Assembly (NCBI GenBank): GCA_008828725.1
Contig: MEHQ01002489.1
Coordinates: 1-64,000, forward strand
Source: Saccharina japonica
Taxonomy: Eukaryota > Sar > Phaeophyceae > Laminariales > Laminariaceae
Length of the DNA stretch: 64,000 nucleotides
Reading direction: 5' to 3'
Shown: piece by piece, positions 57,746 to 64,000 of the stretch
How the letters are laid out: every line of letters begins with the position of its first letter
Numbering within the stretch: the first letter of the stretch is position 1
The notes under the pieces: model-generated
Databases searched by the model: none
The model's input: the letters and a program-made list of their open reading frames with translations, nothing else
What the model was told of the DNA's origin: nothing
Position numbers and translations under genes: made by a program

Positions 57746-60700
57746 GTAAGTTCCGCTCTACTTGATTGTGTCACGGAGCAACGTTTGGTGGCCGTCAGGG
57801 TACGCCTGGCGTGCATCCCCCAGTTTTCTTGTAGTAGGATTCAGCCCAGTTGTTATATTGGTGTGTGATTTCCGAATTGAAAAAAACACTGAGCTTTAAA
57901 TCGGAGGCAAGCAAGGAAGTGTCGAACACATAGGATGAGTACAGCATCGGTCGCACGGTGCCGCGCAGACGGATGGCGATGTGCGCTATTTGACGTTTTT
58001 GTGCCAGCATAGCCAATGGGGTATGTTGAAGTTTCCAGGCCATTAGACTCACCCCACACCGTGTCTTTGCGGTAATATTATATTCTACCGTTATTTTCTT
58101 TCCTGTCGGGTGTATTCCACACCAAGGGCCGAGTACATCCTCATCCAGGCAAGCGATGAAGCCCGTCAGGAATTATATAGGGGGACACTTAACACAACCC
58201 ATAACGATCCAACACGGGAGAGAGGCTGCCATGACACGATACACATATTCATCACCAGGGCCCGGGCACGACACACAACCGCTGCCGTGGCGAACTTGAG
58301 CCCATCGGGGTCGTGCACCCGACACTGGCGTTTATGTTCTGCCCCGGATCCTGGTTGCCGCCGACTCGCTCCATATTGTCTAAGGTTCCATTGTCGTCTT
58401 CGTTGGATAACAGAGCGGGGTTGCGTCTAATATGCAATTGTGGTGCCCATGGTCATGCTCGGAGGGTTGTGACTCCCTGCAGGGGCCGATTGCGTTGTAT
58501 CAGGTGGCGGATGGTCGGTTGTGTGTTCTCCCCTATCCCATCTCTTTTGAAATATTGCCATGGTGTAGCAAAACCCAAAGGGTTGTTTCTTGGTTTTGTT
58601 TTCGTCATCTCCCTGCAACGGCAGAGAGCGGGAGTGGAGAAAACACCGGATGCATGCAATGATAGAGGTGCGCCATGCTTTTGCCTTCTCAGGGTGGTCA
58701 CTTGAGGCGCTCTACACTAACATCAAGGGAAACAAACTGATTTGGGGGGAAATCAATAGCGCTACGACCCGATGAGCAGTAAATACCACGGCCTACGTAA
58801 ACGATGAAAACCTATTTCAACACAAGCATGAAAAACCGGACGATTTTAAGTTGAGGAGCCCGATCGTTCAGAAACAAAATCAGCCAAATAAATGTACGGT
58901 ACTTCTATCATCGTAGCACACGTCATCGATGCCATTCGACCAGCAGAGCAGGAGTGGGAATGCTATGTAACCACGGCTTGTCCAGACGATCGTTGGGTGT
59001 GAAGACGCTTTCGAGTTGATCTGGACAGTAAACGCGACGGCAGACACTACTGTACGAAACATAAACCGGTATGATATTACCACAGTCTCTGTTCCTTCAC
59101 GACTACCCCAATGCCTGGTGTGTAACGCCATCATAGCACCTGATACTGAAGAAAGACACGCCTGTACGTGCGCGCTTTTTTCGTCTACCCACCTTAGGCA
59201 CGGGGCCCAAGTTTCTTCATTTTGGCCAAACGCCTGGACCCGCGATCAACGCAGCTTCGGTCCAGAGCGCGCGGCCTCCGCATCACAATACAAGACGACA
59301 GCCTGGACCGCCCCATCGGGCCGATCACAGTTCATGAGCTAGCTCAGGTGGTCAAATGCAGAAACGACAGAAAGTTCTATCTTTTGACAACAGTCCTCGA
59401 CTGTCAGCCCTCGGGAATCAGGTTTTCTGGGAAACCTCTTCTTCTGGATTTTTTTGTGGGAGATGCTCCTTCCACCGCAGCGATCCCGCAACAATATCAG
59501 GTGTGTTTTCGTGCACAACTAAAATCGTCATCACCGGAAACTTCGATTCACGACGCCATTCACGCCTGTGTTCACCGTAATCGATTGAATCTTGGATTTA
59601 GACTACATACACATACTTAAAATACTGCTGCCGTCGCCCTTCAGGACGACAACGGCAGGCCATGGCTGTGTACGTAGAAACGAAGGCCGGGTTTGTACGC
59701 AGGGCGAGCACGTACGTGTAATGGCTACGAAGTATAGTTTGTAGCGGGTTCAGCGCCATTCTATTCTGGTGTCTACTGTAACCCCTCTCATTTACAAGCC
59801 TAAAGTTAGTTTTTTGCTTTTTTGTTTTAGAGCCGCAACGACAGGGGTATGTAGCACTTTTTGGTAACACAAGGGTTGGACTGACGGAGACCCCCGACTG
59901 GAGAACTAGTACCCAATGTCACTGTGTCACTGGGAATACCATATGTATCTGGCGCTGCCTGCCTTTCTATAGATACGTACCTAGGCAATGGCATCATTTA
60001 TCGGGTTGTATAGACTTCAATTCATGTCAAGGTCAGGTTGTGGGAGGAGCACAGATTCCCTCAAAACGAGCAACTTCGGGAAATGGTAAGGGCGTCTCTA
60101 TCGCAGCCATGAAAGATGAAAGAGGCGTCAAGTTCGGTTTCGAGGGAGGTGCAGGGAAGCTTGCGCTAGTGCCCCTAAAGCGGGCAGTGAAAGCAGGGAA
60201 CCTTCCCCCCTACCATATTCCTGGCCTAAGCTGGTGGGCTCATGGGTGTCGTAGATGTGTCCGATAAGCTTTGTGACGCATCGACCAACGGATGTTTCAC
60301 AAGTCGGACAAATGATGATGTACTGTAGCTTATATGGATCCTAAACTGCCGTTACCTGTGCAGGGTATGTACGGTACAAACTTATAAACCGGAAATAGTT
60401 TGCTACAGTATAGCTTGCGCATTTGGTGGCTTCCCTCCGACAACACGTCTTAAGGCATACCTGATACCTGGTGCACACCAGGAAACTATCTGCCATTGTA
60501 ATATTTAGATCCTTAAATATAAATCTTGATGATCTGAAGGATGTGTTGAACGTTATCCTGGCAACGCAGAGACCCGAGGCGTGGTTCGCGTTTTTCTCTT
60601 ATGCATGCCGTCCTCTCTGTGTCTCCTTGTCCTTGTGATTCCAGCGACAGGTGCTAGTTCGCGAGTTTGAAGCAAGCAGCTGGCGCAAACTCGAATCGAA

Positions 60701-61487
60701 AGTGCACGTGGACGATTCGGGAAAATGCTTCTTGCGTGCTGCGGTCAAGGGTTTGACCTGCTTCGCGGCTGCGGCCGTGGTCAACCCCGCTGATCCCTTT
60801 CGCACAGATGTGTGCAGGGTGGAAGGCATGATCGGGTTGGGAAACGCGTCAAATGTCAAGGCGTACTTTGTCTTCGTCCCTACATCCTTCGACACTGACA
60901 ACATGGCTCGAGACAGCCACAGAGCTGGAGGCACCGTCGCTGCGGCCGGTGTTTCCCTCGGGGCTGAGTACGGTGCAGGCAGGGAGCGCGTCACAACACG
61001 ATATCAGCTACGGCCAGCCACCACTCCAAGTGAGTTCATTCTTTTGCCGGGTGCGTCGCTCGAGTTTTCACCGCCTGCGGGGTCATCGGGGGGCCAGCTT
61101 GTCGTCTCCATGCTCCCTTCGCAGACACAGTCCGCTTCGCCAGTGCATGTGGTCGACTACTACGGCCAATTCCCCGTACGCCAAGGTCATACGAAAATCG
61201 TCCTTCAGGGGTGTCTGGACGGCGGTAGGCTAAACAGGGCAGGTGTTGTTGCTGGAGATAAACTCGTCAACGCTGTCCTGCAGATGGCCAATTTGAGACC
61301 CGAGGCAAGGGATGCTGCCACTACTGTGGAATCATCACCCCAGAGCGCGATTAGCAGGGCGGCACCGTCGCTTAGTTTGCCTATCGAGGAACCCTCCACA
61401 ACGGTACCAATAACAGCAGTGGCAGCCACGCTGCCTCCAGCTGTGCAAAGTCAGGGCGGCATCATAAGGAACTGCCAGATTAGTTAA
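57287..61487 (+). CDS. Helical-bundle/ZU5-domain protein, three exons, 532 codons
   Basis: Exons 57287-57745, 59198-59500 and 60651-61487 (459, 303 and 837 bases) all join in phase 0. Residues 1-153: a four-helix bundle reminiscent of MLKL/HeLo-type adaptor domains. Residues about 179-298: a ZU5-like domain with LLTTVLDCQPSGIRFSGKP and LLLDFF, then W265 and a closing strand (VKGLTCFAAAAVV), matching the spacing of ZU5 in ankyrin, UNC5 and PIDD proteins. Residues 299-532: an unrecognised region with beta-like stretches and a Ser/Thr/Pro-rich C-terminus ending NCQIS. No kinase, NB-ARC, ankyrin or death domain is seen. In known families such bundles and ZU5 domains act in cell-death and scaffold signalling; a similar role here is inference. 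The ATG at 57287 aligns with that of the 53883 paralogue; it also lies just after an acceptor-like TTCGAGCAG. Confidence 0.65.
57750..59190. other. First intron of the ZU5 gene, with open minus-strand frames
   Basis: A minus-strand frame at 57795-58052 has a fairly coding-like codon pattern (LMAWKLQHTPLAMLAQKRQ and onward to WAESYYKKTGG), and both strands are open at 58252-58700. No domain was identified; these may be remnants of an inserted element. Confidence 0.35.
59198..59500 (+). CDS. ZU5 gene exon 2, first half of the ZU5 domain
   Basis: A strong acceptor (GCTTTTTTCGTCTACCCACC then TTAG) and the donor AATATCAG|GTGTGT bound exactly 101 codons, phase 0 at both ends. It contains GLRITIQDDSL, then YLLTTVLDCQPSGIRFSGKP and LLLDFFVGD, the most diagnostic part of the ZU5-like fold. 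Confidence 0.7.
59505..60645. other. Second intron of the ZU5 gene
   Basis: Contains a possible extra unit at about 60040-60086 (after GTCAAGGTCAG; reading VVGGAQIPSKRATSGN, then a GTAAGG donor). It enters in phase 0 but leaves in phase 1 and cannot join exon 3 in frame, so it is not included. Confidence 0.45.
60651..61487 (+). CDS. ZU5 gene exon 3, end of ZU5 domain and C-terminal region
   Basis: The acceptor is ATTCCAGCGACAG. Starting in phase 0 at GTG, 278 codons lead to TAA. The first 44 complete the ZU5-like domain (SSWRKLESKVHVDDSGK, then VKGLTCFAAAA). Later segments such as VKAYFVFVPTSFD, SEFILLPGASLEFSPP and HVVDYYGQFPV suggest another beta-rich domain. The long GC-rich frame and its end at a single stop make this the strongest single exon in the window. 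Using the AG six bases upstream would add two residues. Confidence 0.75.
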   Translation: MLVREFEASSWRKLESKVHVDDSGKCFLRAAVKGLTCFAAAAVVNPADPFRTDVCRVEGMIGLGNASNVKAYFVFVPTSFDTDNMARDSHRAGGTVAAAGVSLGAEYGAGRERVTTRYQLRPATTPSEFILLPGASLEFSPPAGSSGGQLVVSMLPSQTQSASPVHVVDYYGQFPVRQGHTKIVLQGCLDGGRLNRAGVVAGDKLVNAVLQMANLRPEARDAATTVESSPQSAISRAAPSLSLPIEEPSTTVPITAVAATLPPAVQSQGGIIRNCQIS

Positions 61488-61489
61488 GG

Positions 61490-63170
61490 AAACCCCTTGT
61501 TGGGCTCCCTTCCGTGTGCGAAGCTGAGGTCTCCCCAAAAGAGGCGTTTGTTTATGTTTTTCGTCACCTTTCAGTTTCCAGGTTAACTCGTACGAGTTTA
61601 TACCTTCAGCTGTGTTATGAACAAGCCGTCGCTTCACAGGTGTCGTGGCCTCTCCCCCATCCCAGCAAATCACCTTCCAATACATATGGCGGAGAGGGAT
61701 GATCTTTCCTGCTGCTTGTTTGTATACATTGGGTATATTTCGCTGCTTTGTAGCTACTGTTGTAGTGTTAACACGTGATTTACCTTAGTGTCGGGTATAC
61801 GCTGCCAATTATTTGCACGTTCCGTCTCATTGTGGCAGCTGGTGACGTTACCGGTCCTTTCTGGCAGATGTCAGCAGATAGTATCGTGCTGGAATAAGTA
61901 TAGGGCTGCTGCGTTATTCAGTGAGGTCGGTGACGTTGGCCTGTGTACACCCACAGCAGTCTATGGTAGAGCCGCGTTCGCACGCATCCGCTCAGAAGGT
62001 ACAGTGACGCGTAGTCCGTAATCGCGCGTGGTAGAAACGTATTGGTCCACGAAATACCTTCTACTGTAGGTTGGGCGGTAGCCGTAAAACCGTAAACCGG
62101 TGGTGTTTGACGCCATTTGCTGTCACAAGGAAAACCCTCCACAATAGGAACTTTACCTCGTGTTTGCTGTCTTTGCCCTAGGCGGTCTGAGCGGCGACGG
62201 TTGCTTGGACCGAGAGCTTACATACAGCAAGGGCTAGAACAGCACACTATACAGCAACCACTAGAGAGCAGTACGCCGCGTACCAGGCACCACTCTGCCC
62301 ATACGTTATATGTACGGACCGTTTGGCCATGAATATAAGTAGCATCAATATATGAAACATTCCAGACAGTGTGGTAAGCAGTGAGCAGTATAGAGCAGTC
62401 TACAGTACCTGGTATACCGTTCCTTGGACCAAAGCACCCACATACCATGGCATGACGATACACACACAAAACGCCAGCCCATGTAAGGAGCTTCTATTGA
62501 TAGATGTCCGATGTACCGTTTTATGGTTCACGCCCTTATACGTACTGTATTTTCATTTCATACGCTTTTAATGCAGTATGCCTGGCCCGTTGGGAAGATT
62601 CTGAGGCAATGCTTCATCGGCGGGGCGATACGAAGCATGGTGATGGTGGTTGTGGTGGTACTACTGTAGTTGTCTTTTTAATCGTGAGGAAGGCCTCCAT
62701 TTGATGGAAGGGGTTGACGTCGGACGCGTCTGGGCTTCGTGTCGGTCTGCTTTTACCGCGACGGCTGGTCGTCGTCTACCGATGTGCGAGCATCATCGTT
62801 GTTATCAATGGTTTTCATGTTGCTCGTGCGTACGTACAATATCACACCGGCATTGTTCGACACTTCTGCGGTGCTGCTGATGTGGCGCGCACTTTCGTGT
62901 TTTGTTCGGTCGTGAGAAACGCCAGCCGCTACGGGCAGGCGTAGCACGAGCAAGGTATGGATTGCGTCAAACATACTGTAGGGAATACCGATCTCGCCAA
63001 GGCATAGCCGAGGTGGCGAGGCCGCATTACCGCGACGCCGTCGTAAAGGTCGTCATGGGCGTTGCGCCACATGATACGGAGGGTTTGCCGGATGCTTCGT
63101 TTCCCAAGAGGTGTCTGATAAGTATTTATTTTTCACCGTATCCAAGCATCTTCCCTTCAACGCGATACCA
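61490..63170. other. Downstream of the ZU5 gene, no gene supported
   Basis: Probable 3' untranslated sequence followed by unique DNA. Both strands are open at 62650-62975 without recognisable domains. Confidence 0.45.
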
Positions 63171-63179
63171 TATGAAACA

Positions 63180-63330
63180 CTAAGGAACATCCCATCGGGA
63201 CACTTTGGGATATCACGCGGGAAGTCGCATGGGGTTCCAGTGGGCAGTCCCGGTGGGTCCCGTGAGGGTGCCATAGAGTCCCATTTGACGTCCCGTGAAA
63301 TCCCGTGGGGTGGTATGGGTTCCTATGGCG
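63180..63330 (+). repeat. Loose CCCATCGGG / TCCCGTG word cluster
   Basis: Short words such as CCCGGTGGGTCCCGTGAGGG and TCCCGTGAAATCCCGTGGGG repeat irregularly. In composition this resembles a decayed version of the 36480-37905 array. Confidence 0.5.
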
Positions 63331-63334
63331 CTCG

Positions 63335-64000
63335 CATTTGGGTCTCGCCGCCAAACATCAATTGTGTGCCGCTTCTTATACCAGGTATATTTGCTGTGAA
63401 TATGTCACAAGGCTAATCCCGCATGTTCGCGGGGGGGCATTCTGTAGTGATCGGGACCAAGTATTTTTAGTAAAAATACTGGAACATATTCGTATTAAAA
63501 GTTGTTTTTGTGTATGTGATGGACCCTGATTACTATTACTAGTAGTGTCCCCCGTATTTGGAAGACGCTATTTTCCGAGCAGCTGAAGTGACTTGCTGCC
63601 CGGATGCTGTAGCTGAGTTTCCCGTTACGCTGGCAAATTCAGTTTCAGGAGGCTTTTGCGTGGGTAGCTCAGTTGGTCTTTAGCCGGATATCAACATTAC
63701 ATGTTTTCCAGGGTAGCTCATAGCTCATCCCGTTTCCCTCGTAGTTCATGTGTAGCGTTGTACCCGTGGGTAACGCAGGTAGGCAATTTACCGGGGTGAC
63801 GTAGTGACATGATTGTCAGGGTAGCCCAGTCCGCTTTTTTCAGGTAATTCAGTTATGTTCGTACCCGGGCAACTGCGTTAGTAAGGCTGGGCCCTAGTCC
63901 AGAATGTACCGCCAGTACTGCTGCACTCATAGTGGCATTACCCTGGCGGAGGGAGCTGCCGGTGATGCCAGTGCAATGACCTATGACCTACGGCTCAAAC
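63335..64000. other. No gene supported
   Basis: Contains repeated GGGTAGCTCA / GGGTAGCCCA words between 63660 and 63880. One copy looks like a tRNA 5' half but lacks any matching 3' half. Confidence 0.45.

Noticed and set aside
60040-60267. 75-codon plus-strand frame between ZU5 exons 2 and 3
   Set aside because: Its possible splice sites enter in phase 0 and leave in phase 1, which cannot join to exon 3 in frame.
63660-63760. tRNA-like start GGGTAGCTCAGTTGGT
   Set aside because: No matching acceptor or T arm follows, and the GGGTAGCTCA word is part of a local irregular repeat.

Overview
The window is nuclear DNA of a eukaryote with intron-rich genes. Coding exons are short, lie hundreds to thousands of bases apart and are bounded by GT/AG splice signals. 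There are no operons, ribosome binding sites or long uninterrupted genes. The intergenic and intronic space is full of microsatellites (CAG, TAG, GT, TA, ACGT), minisatellites, fold-back elements and interstitial TTAGGG blocks. This fits a large algal genome. A stramenopile, perhaps a brown alga, is my best guess, but no diagnostic gene settles it. Almost every long open frame in the window is repeat-derived or a chance frame, so real genes had to be assembled from exons by protein homology inside the window, splice signals and matching intron phases.

Three gene models stand out. (1) Minus strand, 5425-8235: a multi-pass membrane protein (tetraspan gene A); its first exon was not found. (2) Plus strand, 33589-41641: a five-exon, 280-codon paralogue (tetraspan gene B). 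The two share intron phases, a cysteine-containing loop, a RAAKVYML motif and a C-terminal tail starting V-x-WSYY and ending in T-T-V-stop, which matches a class I PDZ-domain ligand. (3) Plus strand, 57287-61487: a three-exon, 532-codon protein with an N-terminal helical bundle (resembling the MLKL/HeLo-type adaptor fold), a ZU5-like beta domain split over exons 2 and 3, and an unrecognised C-terminal domain. A second, paralogous copy of its first exon lies upstream at 53883-54371 with the same intron phase, so it may be an alternative or tandem N-terminal exon. A weaker minus-strand model lies at 43.4-44.6 kb.

Layout: 1-5.4 kb holds dispersed repeats and a minisatellite. 5.4-8.3 kb is tetraspan gene A. 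8.3-33.5 kb is a repeat-dominated region with a long-TIR element (11.93-13.25 kb), two fold-back elements, a roughly 254-bp satellite (21.1-22.9 kb), TAG microsatellites (25.3-25.9 kb) and a GC-rich unassigned block (30.1-32.2 kb). 33.6-41.6 kb is tetraspan gene B, whose first long intron contains a GGTGTCCCGCG array with TTAGGG at an orientation switch. 41.7-53.7 kb is mostly non-coding, with a CTTCCATGGAAG array at 46.4-47.2 kb. 53.8-61.5 kb is the ZU5 locus with a long fold-back element between its two candidate first exons. 61.5-64 kb has no recognised gene.

All gene models are inferred from sequence alone. Transcript data would be needed to confirm the joins.
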